Notes under the pieces: generated by a model
What the model was told of the DNA's origin: nothing
Databases searched by the model: none
The model's input: the letters and a program-made list of their open reading frames with translations, nothing else
Origin: an uncultured Lachnospiraceae bacterium
GTDB taxonomy: Bacteria; Bacillota; Clostridia; Lachnospirales; Lachnospiraceae
DNA length: 38,316 bases
Direction of reading: 5' to 3'
Assembly: GCA_944380315.1 (NCBI GenBank)
Contig: CALWHG010000017.1
Coordinates: 1 to 38,316, forward strand
Shown here: one piece after another, positions 15,884 to 24,746 of the stretch
How positions within the stretch are numbered: the stretch's first letter is position 1
Layout of the letters: each line of letters opens with the position of its first letter
Made by a program: the position numbers and the translations under genes

Positions 15884-16120
15884 AAAATAAAAGATCCCTT
15901 ACTACACTTAAGTAGTAAGGGACGATATGATCGCGGTTCCACCCTTATTGCGAAGGCCAGGCCCTCGCCACTCATTTAATGATTGTAACGGAATCACCGT
16001 TCCCGATTAAGGGACGCTCCGAGGTGGTCTTCACTTCCGCTTCCGCTAAGATGCTTCCAGCCATGGCATCTCTCTCTGTCAGCTTCCACGGGGCTACTGT
16101 CCTCATCAACGCTTTATATG
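15884..16120 (-). ncRNA. Threonine T-box leader of thrS, with terminator
   Basis: On the minus strand the leader contains the T-box core AAGGGTGGAACCGCG, in which the UGGAACC bulge (15941-15935) pairs with the tRNA acceptor end. AAGGG can pair with the following CCCTT to form the antiterminator. The competing terminator is an 11-bp stem (15895-15905 with 15912-15922) followed by TCTTTTATTTT. A long stem I lies upstream, and GAAGACCA contains a plausible specifier codon ACC (16028-16026), which reads threonine. When uncharged tRNA-Thr is abundant the antiterminator should form and thrS be expressed. This accounts for nearly all of the 370 nt between thrS and engB. Confidence 0.93.
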
Positions 16121-16126
16121 CTTCAC

Positions 16127-16154
16127 ATTATAGCAAATAAGCCTGTCTTGTCAA
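16127..16154 (-). promoter_or_regulatory. thrS promoter overlapping the engB stop codon
   Basis: TTGACA (16154-16149) and TATAAT (16132-16127) are consensus hexamers 16 nt apart, and the -10 box is preceded by TGC, an extended -10. The -35 hexamer contains the engB TGA stop codon. Transcription should begin near 16120, at the foot of T-box stem I. Confidence 0.88.
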
Positions 16155-16780
16155 GCCGTAAGGCCTGCCATGAGCTCTCTCATGAGCTCATATATCTCCT
16201 CCCTGCCCTGCTTTGTCTCAGCGGAGAACTGGATGAGCCTGTCATCCTCCTCCATGGAAAGGGTCTCCCTTATAAGCTTTACGGCCTTGGGTATCTCATT
16301 TTTCTTGAGCTTGTCCCGTTTGGTGGCTATGACTATGGGATGGAAGCCATTTTCCAGTATCCAGCTGTACATGAGCACGTCGTCAGCCGTAGGCTTGTGA
16401 CGCATGTCCACCAGAAGGAACACAGCCCTCAGCATGTGTGAGCTCTTGAGATATCTCTCCACCATCCTTCCCCACTTGGCCTTGACCGTCTCAGAGACCT
16501 TGGTGAAGCCATAGCCCGGCAGGTCCACCATGTAAAACTCGTCGTTTATATTGTAAAAATTGACCGTCTGGGTCTTGCCTGGGGTCTGGGACACACGGGC
16601 CAGGGACTTTCGCTGCATAAGAGCGTTTATGAGGGAGGATTTTCCCACGTTTGATTTTCCTGCAAATGCAAACTCCGGCCTCGTATTGACCGGAAAGACA
16701 GAGCTGATGCCGCATACGGTTTCAAGCTCCGCCTTTTTTATCTTAAGGCTGGGGGCCTCATTTGTTTCCTTTTTCGGCAT
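16151..16780 (-). CDS. engB: Ribosome biogenesis GTP-binding protein YsxC/EngB
   Basis: This small TrmE-Era-type GTPase takes part in 50S subunit assembly. At 209 residues it is of normal length. The G motifs are GKSNVGKSSLINAL (about 41-54), the G2 region TPGKTQTVNFY, DLPGYGF (G3) and TKRDK (G4), the pattern specific to EngB. It follows clpX by about 37 nt, so it probably shares the tig-clpP-clpX transcript. No terminator follows it; its stop codon lies within the -35 box of the thrS promoter, so readthrough would continue into the thrS T-box leader. In many Firmicutes lon lies between clpX and engB; it is absent here. Confidence 0.95.
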   Translation of the reverse strand: MPKKETNEAPSLKIKKAELETVCGISSVFPVNTRPEFAFAGKSNVGKSSLINALMQRKSLARVSQTPGKTQTVNFYNINDEFYMVDLPGYGFTKVSETVKAKWGRMVERYLKSSHMLRAVFLLVDMRHKPTADDVLMYSWILENGFHPIVIATKRDKLKKNEIPKAVKLIRETLSMEEDDRLIQFSAETKQGREEIYELMRELMAGLTA

Positions 16781-16817
16781 GGCTCTCCTTTCTGTCTGTC
16801 TCCTGCATGGAGCTTCC

Positions 16818-18113
16818 TCAGGCTATCTCGGGCTTTATCTTCTCCACGTTGTCACGGATCTTCGGTGCGATGACATTGTCCCTGCACCTGATCTCCGGAT
16901 CCGCCTTGCCCTCCACACAGTCCTTTGTGATGGTCACCTCTTCTATCTCAGGATGAGAGGGGATCTCGTACATGATGTCGTTCATGACGGACTCAAGTAT
17001 GCTCCTCAGTCCCCTGGCTCCGGTCTTCCTGAGCACAGCCTGATGAGCTACCTCCCTGACAGCGTCCTCTGTGAAGCTGAGCTGTACCTCATCTATCTCA
17101 AAGAGCTTCTGGTACTGCTTTATGAGAGCATTTTTAGGCTCAGTAAGTATACGCACCAGAGAATCCTCATCTAGGGATCTGAGGGTCACGTTGATAGGCA
17201 CACGTCCTATAAACTCAGGGATAAGGCCAAATTTGATTAGATCCTGGGGCTCCACAAGGCTGAGAAGCTCGTCTATGTCCTTGTCGTTCTTCTCCACCAG
17301 CTTGGCACCGAAGCCCATGCTGCCGTTTGAGATACGCTGGTCCACTATCTTCTCCAGGCCGTCAAAGGCTCCTCCGCAGATAAAGAGTATGTTCGTCGTG
17401 TCGATCTCCATCATCTCCTGATGAGGATGCTTCCTTCCGCCCTGGGGCGGCACGGAGGCCACGGTACCCTCCATGATCTTGAGGAGGGCCTGCTGTACTC
17501 CCTCACCGGATACATCCCTGGTTATGGAGACATTTTCAGACTTCTTGGTGATCTTATCGATCTCATCTATGTATATGATACCTACCTCAGCACGCTTTAT
17601 ATCCATGTCTGCAGCCTGGATGAGCTTGAGGAGTATGTTTTCCACGTCCTCTCCCACATAGCCTGCCTCAGTAAGTGAGGTGGCATCGGCTATGGCAAAG
17701 GGCACTCCCAGCATCTTGGCCAGGGACTGAGCCAGATAAGTCTTTCCTGAGCCAGTGGGGCCGATCATGAGTATATTTGACTTCTGGACCTCTATGTCCT
17801 GGACCTTGCCCATGATACGCTTGTAGTGGTTGTATACGGCCACGGAAAGCACCTTCTTGGCATCCTCCTGTCCTATGACATAGGTATCAAGGAATTCCTT
17901 TATATCCCTGGGCTTCGGAAGGGTCAGACTGTTGAGCTCCTCCATCTCATCCTGTCTGTCGGAGGCAAACTCCTCCTCCAGGATCTCCGTGCAGAGCTCC
18001 ACGCATTCGTCACATATATAAGTATTGTTGGATCCAGCTATGAGCTTGCGGACCTGTCCCTGGGACTTTCCGCAGAAGCTGCACCTGATCTTACCTGGTA
18101 CATTTGAAGGCAT
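16818..18113 (-). CDS. clpX: ATP-dependent Clp protease ATP-binding subunit ClpX
   Basis: ClpX is the AAA+ unfoldase that recognises tagged proteins and feeds them into ClpP. At 431 residues it is of normal length. The N-terminal zinc-binding domain has CSFCGKSQ and, after about 20 residues, CDECVELC. Walker A is [12 protein letters not shown] (about 118-129), the pore loop is GYVGEDVE, and Walker B is [19 protein letters not shown] near residue 375 is the sensor 2 block. It begins 24 nt after the clpP stop, in the conserved order tig-clpP-clpX. The C-terminal tail is short and ordinary. Confidence 0.97.
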   Translation of the reverse strand: MPSNVPGKIRCSFCGKSQGQVRKLIAGSNNTYICDECVELCTEILEEEFASDRQDEMEELNSLTLPKPRDIKEFLDTYVIGQEDAKKVLSVAVYNHYKRIMGKVQDIEVQKSNILMIGPTGSGKTYLAQSLAKMLGVPFAIADATSLTEAGYVGEDVENILLKLIQAADMDIKRAEVGIIYIDEIDKITKKSENVSITRDVSGEGVQQALLKIMEGTVASVPPQGGRKHPHQEMMEIDTTNILFICGGAFDGLEKIVDQRISNGSMGFGAKLVEKNDKDIDELLSLVEPQDLIKFGLIPEFIGRVPINVTLRSLDEDSLVRILTEPKNALIKQYQKLFEIDEVQLSFTEDAVREVAHQAVLRKTGARGLRSILESVMNDIMYEIPSHPEIEEVTITKDCVEGKADPEIRCRDNVIAPKIRDNVEKIKPEIA

Positions 18114-18137
18114 AAATCATCCTCTCAGACTTAATCA

Positions 18138-18722
18138 TCAATGCTTGTCAAGTATCCTGTCAACGATGCCGTAGTCAAGAGCCTCCTGAGCCGTGAGCCA
18201 GTTGTCTCTTTCCGTATCGCGGCATATCTCTTCATAGCTGCGGCCCGTGTTTTCAGCAAGCATACGGTTCATCTTTTCACGGGTCTTGAGTATCTGCTCT
18301 GCCACTATCTGTATCTCCGTAGCCTGACCCTGAGCACCGCCGCTGGGCTGATGTATCATGATCTCGGCATTTGGCAGGGCTATACGCTTGCCCTTGGCTC
18401 CGCCTGCAAGCAGAAATGCACCCATGCTGGCTGCCATGCCGATGCAGATGGTGGATACGTCACACTTTATGTAGTGCATGGTGTCATATATGGCCATGCC
18501 GGCAGTCACTGAGCCGCCGGGGCTGTTGATATAGAGGTTGATGTCCTTTCCGGGATCCTCTGACTCAAGGAACAGGAGCTGAGCCACCACAAGTGATGCG
18601 GAGGCGTCGCTTACCTCCTCTCCCAAAAATATGATCCTCTCTTTCAGGAGCCTGGAAAATATGTCATAGGAACGCTCTCCCCTGGAGGTCTGTTCTATGA
18701 CATAGGGTATGGTGAACGGCAT
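18138..18722 (-). CDS. clpP: ATP-dependent Clp protease proteolytic subunit ClpP
   Basis: ClpP is the serine peptidase whose two stacked rings form the degradation chamber for ClpX clients. At 194 residues it is standard. The catalytic Ser lies in [11 protein letters not shown] (about residue 97), the His in MIHQPSGG (about 122) and the Asp in [10 protein letters not shown] (about 171). The N-terminus [20 protein letters not shown] is the usual short propeptide region. The 69 nt upstream, between tig and clpP, contain a 9-bp hairpin. I see no separate promoter or CtsR-type operator, so expression is probably from the tig promoter. Confidence 0.97.
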   Translation of the reverse strand: MPFTIPYVIEQTSRGERSYDIFSRLLKERIIFLGEEVSDASASLVVAQLLFLESEDPGKDINLYINSPGGSVTAGMAIYDTMHYIKCDVSTICIGMAASMGAFLLAGGAKGKRIALPNAEIMIHQPSGGAQGQATEIQIVAEQILKTREKMNRMLAENTGRSYEEICRDTERDNWLTAQEALDYGIVDRILDKH

Positions 18723-18749
18723 ATATATCTCCTTTCTTATAATCCAATA

Positions 18750-18775
18750 GGTGCTGCCCCGACAGAGGCAGCACC
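18750..18775 (-). other. Hairpin between tig and clpP
   Basis: A perfect 9-bp inverted repeat (GGTGCTGCC/GGCAGCACC) with an 8-nt loop lies 28 nt before clpP. On the minus strand it is followed by TATTGGATT, not a T-run, so it is more likely an mRNA stability or processing hairpin than a terminator. Confidence 0.5.
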
Positions 18776-18791
18776 GACAGGAAATCCAGTC

Positions 18792-20195
18792 TTATTTTTC
18801 CTCAGAAGCTTCTGCAGCGGCCTCAGCCTTCTCAGCAGCCTTGTCTTCTGTCTTCTTCCTTGTAGCTCTCTTCTTCTTTTCGGGCTTCTCCTCCTTGGGA
18901 GCTGCCTCTGTAAGCTTGGCCTCGGCAACCAGGAAGTCTATGGCCTCCTGTACTGCCAGGTCCTTCTTGAGAGCATCCATCTGATCTCCGATGGCCTCCT
19001 TGAAGGCATCGGGCTCCATGCCGTACTGCTTTGCGGCACGCTCTATCTCAGCCTGCACTCTCTCCTCGGGAGCGGCTATGCCCTCCTTCTCTACTATAGC
19101 CTCGAGAGTCAGCCTGGTCCTGATGGTAGTCTCAGCCTGGGGCTTCATGCTGTCCTTTATGCTCTGGGCATCCATGCCTGTATACTTCATATACTGGTCA
19201 AAGTTCATGCCCTGGGACTCGATCCTTCTTCTGAAGTTCTGTACCAGCTGCTCAGCCTCAGTGTCTATCATGGCGTCAGGCACGTCTATCTTGGCGTTTG
19301 CAACTACAGCTGCCACTACCTTGTTCTCGTTTTCCTGAGCTGCCCACTTTTCCTTGCGCTCCTTGATCTCCTTCTTTACGGAATCCTTGTACTCCGCAAG
19401 AGTCTCGAACTCGGATACCTCGCTGGCGAAGTCGTCATCTATCTCAGGAAGCTGCTTCTCCTTGATGGTCTTGATGGTGACCTTGAAGAGAGCGGGCTTG
19501 CCCTTCAGCTCCTCTGCATGATAATCCTCGGGGAAGGTCACATTGACCTCTACCTCCTCGCCTGCCTTGTGGCCTACGAGCTGATCCTCGAAGTTGTCTA
19601 TGAAGGAATGAGAGCCTATGGTCAGAGGATAATCCTCTCCCTTGCCGCCTGCAAACTCCTTGCCATCAACGAAGCCGTTGAAGTCTATGTTGACTATGTC
19701 TCCATCCTTTACCTCGCGGTCTGCATCATCGATGGAAACTATGCGGGCATTGCGCTCCTGAGTCCTCTTGATCTCAGCCTCTACCTCTTCATCGGTAACT
19801 ACTGAATCAGCCTTCTCTACCTCTATGCCCTTGTACTCTCCGAGCTCTACCTCAGGCTTTACTGCTACGGTAGCAGTATATACCAGGTCGCTGCCCTTCT
19901 CTATCTTGTCCACTGATATCTCGGGACGGCTTGCTATCTCAAGTCCGGACTCCCTGCAGGCCTCGGGATATGTACGATCGAGTATGATGTCTACGGCTTC
20001 TTCATAAAAGATGCCTGCGCCATACATCTTCTCGATCATGGCCTTGGGAGCATGTCCCTTACGGAAACCAGGTATGCTTATCCTGTTCTTCTGTCTGTTA
20101 TATGCCTCGACCGTAGCCTTCTCAAATTCCTCTGCGGGAACGGTGACGGTCATCTTAGCCATGTTCTTTTCAAGCTTCTCTACATTGACGTTCAT
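18792..20195 (-). CDS. tig: Trigger factor (ribosome-associated chaperone and prolyl isomerase)
   Basis: Trigger factor binds near the ribosome exit tunnel and assists folding of nascent chains. The N-terminal ribosome-binding signature is GFRKGHAP (about 43-50). The FKBP-type isomerase domain spans about 150-250 (GDIVNIDFNGFVDGKEFAGG onward), and the helical chaperone domain follows to about 430. At 467 residues it is slightly long because of a Lys-rich then Ala/Glu-rich low-complexity tail of about 35 residues (EEKPEKKKRATRKK onward). ATG 20195 has an AGGAG site. It heads the tig-clpP-clpX-engB cluster and has its own promoter at 20247-20275. Confidence 0.96.
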   Translation of the reverse strand: MNVNVEKLEKNMAKMTVTVPAEEFEKATVEAYNRQKNRISIPGFRKGHAPKAMIEKMYGAGIFYEEAVDIILDRTYPEACRESGLEIASRPEISVDKIEKGSDLVYTATVAVKPEVELGEYKGIEVEKADSVVTDEEVEAEIKRTQERNARIVSIDDADREVKDGDIVNIDFNGFVDGKEFAGGKGEDYPLTIGSHSFIDNFEDQLVGHKAGEEVEVNVTFPEDYHAEELKGKPALFKVTIKTIKEKQLPEIDDDFASEVSEFETLAEYKDSVKKEIKERKEKWAAQENENKVVAAVVANAKIDVPDAMIDTEAEQLVQNFRRRIESQGMNFDQYMKYTGMDAQSIKDSMKPQAETTIRTRLTLEAIVEKEGIAAPEERVQAEIERAAKQYGMEPDAFKEAIGDQMDALKKDLAVQEAIDFLVAEAKLTEAAPKEEKPEKKKRATRKKTEDKAAEKAEAAAEASEEK

Positions 20196-20246
20196 TGAAA
20201 TCGCTCCTAACCTTTATTATCAAAGTGTAGTCAAAATCAATCATAG

Positions 20247-20275
20247 ATTTTAACACAAATAAATGGCTCTTGCAA
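20247..20275 (-). promoter_or_regulatory. Probable promoter of tig-clpP-clpX-engB
   Basis: On the minus strand TTGCAA (20275-20270) and TAAAAT (20252-20247) are 17 nt apart, matching consensus at 4 and 5 of 6 positions. The leader to the tig start is about 45 nt. The rest of the interval up to 20328 holds no gene. Confidence 0.6.
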
Positions 20276-20328
20276 GCTGATAAGCTCTATATTTGCCTTT
20301 ATTTATGCCCTTTCGGGACCCTTATGCG

Positions 20329-20760
20329 TCAGACGCTGTCAGGATCCAGGGAAAACCGGGCATAAAGCTTCATGTCATTTGCCACCGTATCCGTATCAAA
20401 ATCCCAGGGATAGCCGTTTTCCAGATACCAGCCCTCGAACCTGTAGCCGGGAAGCTCCGGATCCTCAGGCCTCTCGACCTTCTTGCCAAAGCCCACGTCC
20501 TGAGATTCTATCTCAAGACCGGGGACCTGTGTATCAAAGCTCACTTCATATCCTCCGTCTCTAGAAAAGAAGAACATGATGGCGGCTATGCATATGATGA
20601 GCAGCACTATGAAGCCGTCCAGCAGCCTCAGGCTTATACGCTTCTTGTCTCCGTAGATGCCAAGGCCGAAGCCTCTCTTGCTCTTCTGTATCTCCTCATC
20701 CGTCTCCGGGAGCCTGGCCTCGGTCTGATCCTTTATATCCTTGTTATCTTCTGTATTCAA
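20329..20760 (-). CDS. Single-pass membrane protein with one InlB B-repeat domain
   Basis: I do not recognise a characterised protein. The 143 residues divide into a polar, charged N-terminal part (1-46), one hydrophobic membrane segment (about 47-66) and a C-terminal domain (about 71-137). That domain fits the InlB B-repeat (Listeria-Bacteroides repeat) pattern: a FDT strand, a GKKVERPEDPELPGYRFEGWY block and LYARF at the end. Positive charges before the helix favour a cytoplasmic N-terminus and an external repeat. The start appears to be TTG 20760, with GAGGG 7 nt upstream, because no ATG occurs before the membrane segment. It follows mglC by about 75 nt containing a hairpin, so co-expression with the mgl genes is uncertain. 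Confidence 0.72.
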   Translation of the reverse strand: MNTEDNKDIKDQTEARLPETDEEIQKSKRGFGLGIYGDKKRISLRLLDGFIVLLIICIAAIMFFFSRDGGYEVSFDTQVPGLEIESQDVGFGKKVERPEDPELPGYRFEGWYLENGYPWDFDTDTVANDMKLYARFSLDPDSV

Positions 20761-20774
20761 ATATCTTCCCTCAT

Positions 20775-20807
20775 AAAACGATGGGAAGCTATGACACTTC
20801 CCATCGT
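20775..20807 (-). terminator. Hairpin terminator after mglC
   Basis: On the minus strand an 11-bp stem (20807-20797 with 20788-20778) and an 8-nt loop are followed by TTTA. The stem is strong but the T-tract is short, so termination may be partial, letting some transcription reach the small membrane-protein gene whose ribosome site lies directly after it. Confidence 0.7.
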
Positions 20808-20835
20808 ATCAAGATCATATGGATCTTTAAAATGC

Positions 20836-21900
20836 TTACTTACGAACCAGATACTTACGCATATCTATGGAGCATGCTATAAGGATGATGCATCCCTTGA
20901 TGATATACTGCATGTTCTGGTTGATAGCCAGGAACTGAAGTGCAACGAATATGATCCTCAGCAGGAATACTCCGAGCACTATACCTGATATCTTACCGGT
21001 ACCACCTACGAAGGATACGCCTCCGATAACGCAGGCAGCTATGGCATCTGACTCATAGTTCTGACCTGTGGAAGCAGAGTTGGAGCCTATACGTGAGGAC
21101 TCAATGAATCCTGTAAGTCCGTACATGGCACCTGCCAGTGTATGAACGCCGATGATGGTCTTCATGACATTGACACCGGATACGTTTGCTGCCTCAGGGT
21201 TTGAACCTACTGCAAACATGTTCTTACCAAAGGAGGTCTTGTTCCATACTACCCACATGATGACTGTTACTACCAGTGCAAATATGATGTAGTTAGGTAT
21301 GGTAGCATTTCCGATCTTGGGGAATATGGTTCCCTTTACGAAATCGTTGAAGCCCTGATCAAGTCCGGAAAGAGGCTGTCCGTTGTTGCCGTTGATGGTA
21401 AGGAATATCAGCAGCAGTCCATAAACGATAAGCTGTGTAGCCAGGGTAACTATGAAGGGGTGCAGGCTGAACTTTGCTACGAAGAATCCGTTTACAAAGC
21501 CTACGACGCCGCCCACCAGGAGCACCAGAAGGATGACCAGGGGTACGGGCACGGGGCCTATGTTGGGGAACATCTTTGAAGCATAGTCAACTGACTGCTC
21601 CAGAGCACCTGTGATACATGCTGTAAGTCCCACTATACGGCCTGCAGAAAGGTCAGTACCTGTAAGAACTATACATCCGGCGATACCAAGCGCTATGGGA
21701 AGGTTGGCCGCCGACAGGCTTATGATATTTATGATGGAACCTGATGATATGAACATCGGGTTCTGTGTATAGGTGTAAATGACTGCTATGATAAGCAGAA
21801 TGTAAAGCGCATTATTTATGAGTGAGTCCTTGATATATGCCTTCTTTTCCTTATCATCAAGCGACTGATAATGAGCTATCTTTGACTGTAGTCCTTTCAT
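20836..21900 (-). CDS. mglC: Galactose/methyl-galactoside ABC transporter permease MglC
   Basis: This 354-residue membrane subunit forms the channel of the Mgl sugar importer. Hydrophobic segments run throughout, and the family block GTDLSAGRIVGLTACITGAL (about 81-100) is conserved. GSNPEAANVSGVNVMKTIIGVHTLAG near residue 232 is the cytoplasmic coupling region, and GGVSFVGGTGKISGIVLG near 292 is the C-terminal block. The long N-terminal cytosolic segment before the first helix is typical of MglC rather than RbsC. It follows mglA by 12 nt and ends before a hairpin terminator. The galactose/glucose call depends mainly on MglB. Confidence 0.92.
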   Translation of the reverse strand: MKGLQSKIAHYQSLDDKEKKAYIKDSLINNALYILLIIAVIYTYTQNPMFISSGSIINIISLSAANLPIALGIAGCIVLTGTDLSAGRIVGLTACITGALEQSVDYASKMFPNIGPVPVPLVILLVLLVGGVVGFVNGFFVAKFSLHPFIVTLATQLIVYGLLLIFLTINGNNGQPLSGLDQGFNDFVKGTIFPKIGNATIPNYIIFALVVTVIMWVVWNKTSFGKNMFAVGSNPEAANVSGVNVMKTIIGVHTLAGAMYGLTGFIESSRIGSNSASTGQNYESDAIAACVIGGVSFVGGTGKISGIVLGVFLLRIIFVALQFLAINQNMQYIIKGCIILIACSIDMRKYLVRK

Positions 21901-21912
21901 TTCGAGTCCCCC

Positions 21913-23412
21913 TTAAACATATTTAGCTGCAAGCGTCATGATCTCTTCCTGAGTAGTGGTCTTTGCGTCCACCTCTCCTGCGAGCCGTCCGCCCGACATA
22001 ACGAGTATCCTGTCACATACGCCGAGAAGCTCCGGCATCTCTGAGGATACCATGATCACGACCTTATCCTGCTTGGCAAGATCGATGATAAGCTGATATA
22101 TCTCATACTTCGCTCCTACGTCTATACCTCTGGTAGGCTCATCAAGGAGCAGCACCTCAGGCTCGGTAAGGAGCCATCTGGCAAGTATGACCTTCTGCTG
22201 GTTACCTCCTGACAGTGACCTGATCTGAGTCTCCTGAGTAGGGGTCTTGGTACGCAGTCTGTCGATATAGTCCTGAGTATCCTTAGCCATCTCCTTGTTT
22301 ACAAGCAGATGGAGCTTGTTTTTATACTTGTTGAGGTTTGAGATGACGGTGTTCTCACGGATATTCAGTATGCTGAATATACCTGTAGCACGTCTCTCCT
22401 CGGTAAGCAGGGCAAATCCGTTCTTTATGGACTCACCGGAGTTGCGGTTCTTGCACTCCTTGCCGTTGAGCTTGATGGTGCCAGACTTCCTTGTGGCTAC
22501 GCCAAATATGTTCTCCAGGGTCTCGGTCCTTCCGGAGCCGTCCAGTCCGGCTATGCCAAGTATCTCACCCTTCCTTGCTGTAAATGACACATCATTGAGG
22601 AGCGAATACTGAGCCGTAAGGTTGTTGACCTCGAGGGCCACCTCACCGGGCTTGTTGTCCTTGGGAGGGAACTGATTACCAAGCTCACGTCCAACCATGA
22701 GCTTGATGATACGCTCCATAGTCATCTCTTTTGCAGGCTCCGTAGCTACCCATGTACCATCACGCATGACCGTGATCTCATCGGATATACGAAGTATCTC
22801 TGCCATCTTATGTGAAATGTATATGATGCCGCAGCCCTGATCCCTGAGCATGTTGATGATCTCGAACAGATGATCTACCTCTTTCTCGGTAAGGGAAGAG
22901 GTGGGCTCATCAAATACGATGACCTTAGAGTTGTAGGATACCGCCTTGGCGATCTCGAGCATCTGCCTCTGTGATACGGGCAGTGTGCTCATGGTCCTGA
23001 GCGGATCCACGTCTATGCCCAGCTTCTCGAACAAAGCCTTGGTGTCGACATACATCTTATGTTCGTCGATCAGTCCGCCTTTTTTTGGAAAGCGTCCCAG
23101 CCATAGATTATCCATGACATTGCGCTTAAGAGCCTGATTCAGCTCCTGATGCACCATCGCAACTCCATTTTCCAGCGCTTCTTTGGAAGTCTTGAAGTCT
23201 ACTTCCTTTCCTTCCAGAAAAATATGGCCGCTGTCTTTTTTATAGACACCGAAAAGGCACTTCATGAGGGTGGATTTTCCGGCTCCGTTCTCTCCCATGA
23301 GAGCATGAACAGTTCCTCTCTTTACTTCGAGATGTACCTTATCGAGGGCCTTAACGCCGGGAAATTCTTTTGTGATGTCGACCATTTTTAATAAAACATC
23401 ATCCTGTGCCAT
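21913..23412 (-). CDS. mglA: Galactose/methyl-galactoside import ATP-binding protein MglA
   Basis: MglA is a double-ATPase subunit of 499 residues, as expected for sugar importers of the CUT2 group. The first cassette has Walker [13 protein letters not shown] (about 38-49) and the weak signature [15 protein letters not shown]. The second has a degenerate P-loop, [16 protein letters not shown], and a full signature [15 protein letters not shown] followed by [19 protein letters not shown]. One degenerate and one active site is normal for this family. The gene lies 78 nt after mglB, separated by a hairpin, and 12 nt before mglC. A ribosome site GGGGGAAA precedes the start. Confidence 0.94.
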   Translation of the reverse strand: MAQDDVLLKMVDITKEFPGVKALDKVHLEVKRGTVHALMGENGAGKSTLMKCLFGVYKKDSGHIFLEGKEVDFKTSKEALENGVAMVHQELNQALKRNVMDNLWLGRFPKKGGLIDEHKMYVDTKALFEKLGIDVDPLRTMSTLPVSQRQMLEIAKAVSYNSKVIVFDEPTSSLTEKEVDHLFEIINMLRDQGCGIIYISHKMAEILRISDEITVMRDGTWVATEPAKEMTMERIIKLMVGRELGNQFPPKDNKPGEVALEVNNLTAQYSLLNDVSFTARKGEILGIAGLDGSGRTETLENIFGVATRKSGTIKLNGKECKNRNSGESIKNGFALLTEERRATGIFSILNIRENTVISNLNKYKNKLHLLVNKEMAKDTQDYIDRLRTKTPTQETQIRSLSGGNQQKVILARWLLTEPEVLLLDEPTRGIDVGAKYEIYQLIIDLAKQDKVVIMVSSEMPELLGVCDRILVMSGGRLAGEVDAKTTTQEEIMTLAAKYV

Positions 23413-23435
23413 ACGTTTCCCCCTTAAAACTACTT

Positions 23436-23468
23436 AAAAATATAGCTGCTGCTTTCGCAGCAGCTATA
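23436..23468 (-). terminator. Leaky intercistronic terminator or stabilising hairpin after mglB
   Basis: On the minus strand a perfect 12-bp stem (23468-23457 with 23452-23441) is capped by a GAAA tetraloop and followed by TTTTTAAG. It lies in the 78 nt between mglB and mglA. Partial termination or 3'-end protection here would keep the binding protein in excess over the ATPase and permease, as is known for mgl and mal operons. Confidence 0.75.
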
Positions 23469-23490
23469 TACTTTGCATTGATCTTACTTA

Positions 23491-24693
23491 TCAGCCGTTG
23501 TACTCGCCGTAAGGGATGTAGATCTTGTTAGCTACGTTCTCAGAGATAACGAAGCTGTCAGTTCCATCCATAAGGGCCTTGCCTGCGCCAACATTCTCGG
23601 TAAGGAATGCGATGCAATCAGCCATACCCTGAGCATCCTGCATGATGGTACCAACCATCTTGCCGTCTGCGATGAGCTGCTTAGCTGCGTCTGTAGCATC
23701 AACTCCGAATACGGGGATCATGGTGCTGTCCTCTGTGCCGAGGTTGTAGCCCTGGTCGTTAAGAGCGGAGATAGCGCCCTCTGCCATACCGTCGTTGTTG
23801 CAGATAACGAGCTCGATCATGTTGCCGTTTGCCTCATTGTACTGAGAAAGGTTGGTGGTCATGTACTCGTTTGCAGCCTGTGCTGACCAGTTACCGTTGG
23901 CATCGACCTGATACTTGTCAGTGTTGGACTCATCGAAGTAAACGAGCTCAGGAAGTCCAGCCTCGGTAAGAACTGCGTTGGCATCCTCTACTGCGTACTG
24001 TGTACGATAGATAGCCTCTGCGTTACCAAGCTGTCCCATGAACATAGCATAGGAGATCTGACCGTCGCCGTTGAGATCTACGGTATCGAAGTTCTCAACA
24101 AGGTAGTTACCGATCATCTGGCCCTGCATGTGACCTGCCTCGGGAGCATCGGTTCCTACAAATGCGCACTTGTCATAGCTTCCAAGTACAACGCCCTCGT
24201 TCTCGTCGTCCTCAACTGCTCTGTTGAAGAAGATAACGGGGATGTCTGCTGTCCTTGCCATCTCAACTACTGCGTTGGAAGCATCAACTGATCCGGAAGT
24301 AACGATGTTAACTATAAGAAGGTTAGCTCCGGTGGTGATAGCAGTGTTGATCTGCTCGTTCTGAGTGGTCTGGCTTGAGTTGGAGTCATAGTCCTGATAC
24401 TTGATACCAGCCTCATCGAATGCTGCATCAAGTGCAGTACGTACGGATGAGATATAGGTATCAGCATAGGTATAGTAGAATACTGCTACATTGAGATCTA
24501 CTGCCTCTCCTGCTGCTTCCTCAACAGCCTCAGTAACGGCCTCAGCCTCTGCCTCTGCAGCCTCCTCAGCTGCCTCTGTTGCTGCCTCGGTAGCTGCTGC
24601 GGTGGTCTCCTCAGCGGAGCTTCCGCATGCTGCCATTGAAAGTACCATAGCTGAAGCGAGAGCTACAGCCAATACTTTTTTGAACAGTCTCAT
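23491..24693 (-). CDS. mglB: Galactose/glucose-binding lipoprotein MglB
   Basis: This 400-residue lipoprotein should bind D-galactose or D-glucose for MglAC. The signal peptide (MRLFKKVLAVALASAMVL) ends in MAAC, with Cys23 as lipidation site, and an Ala/Glu-rich linker follows to about residue 60. The mature part aligns with MglB throughout: NVAVFYYTYADTYISSVRTA, SYDKCAFVGTDAPEAG, the EF-hand-like calcium loop DLNGDGQISY, NNDGMAEGAI and PVFGVDA. The chosen start is ATG 24693, with GGGAGG 10 nt upstream; the frame from 24735 would put non-signal residues first. Its isoleucines are mostly ATC, unlike der, which suggests high expression. It heads the mglB-mglA-mglC operon. Confidence 0.94.
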   Translation of the reverse strand: MRLFKKVLAVALASAMVLSMAACGSSAEETTAAATEAATEAAEEAAEAEAEAVTEAVEEAAGEAVDLNVAVFYYTYADTYISSVRTALDAAFDEAGIKYQDYDSNSSQTTQNEQINTAITTGANLLIVNIVTSGSVDASNAVVEMARTADIPVIFFNRAVEDDENEGVVLGSYDKCAFVGTDAPEAGHMQGQMIGNYLVENFDTVDLNGDGQISYAMFMGQLGNAEAIYRTQYAVEDANAVLTEAGLPELVYFDESNTDKYQVDANGNWSAQAANEYMTTNLSQYNEANGNMIELVICNNDGMAEGAISALNDQGYNLGTEDSTMIPVFGVDATDAAKQLIADGKMVGTIMQDAQGMADCIAFLTENVGAGKALMDGTDSFVISENVANKIYIPYGEYNG

Positions 24694-24746
24694 TGTAAAT
24701 GTTCCTCCCATTAAAAAATTAGTCAGTTTATACAACTGATATGGTC

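Noticed and set aside
16560-17174. A 204-codon plus-strand frame across engB and clpX
   Set aside because: It spans two well-supported minus-strand genes and their gap, and its sequence shows no domain.
20283-20328. Terminator after the InlB-repeat gene
   Set aside because: Only very short stems (for example CCC-GAAA-GGG) without a T-run are visible, too weak to support.
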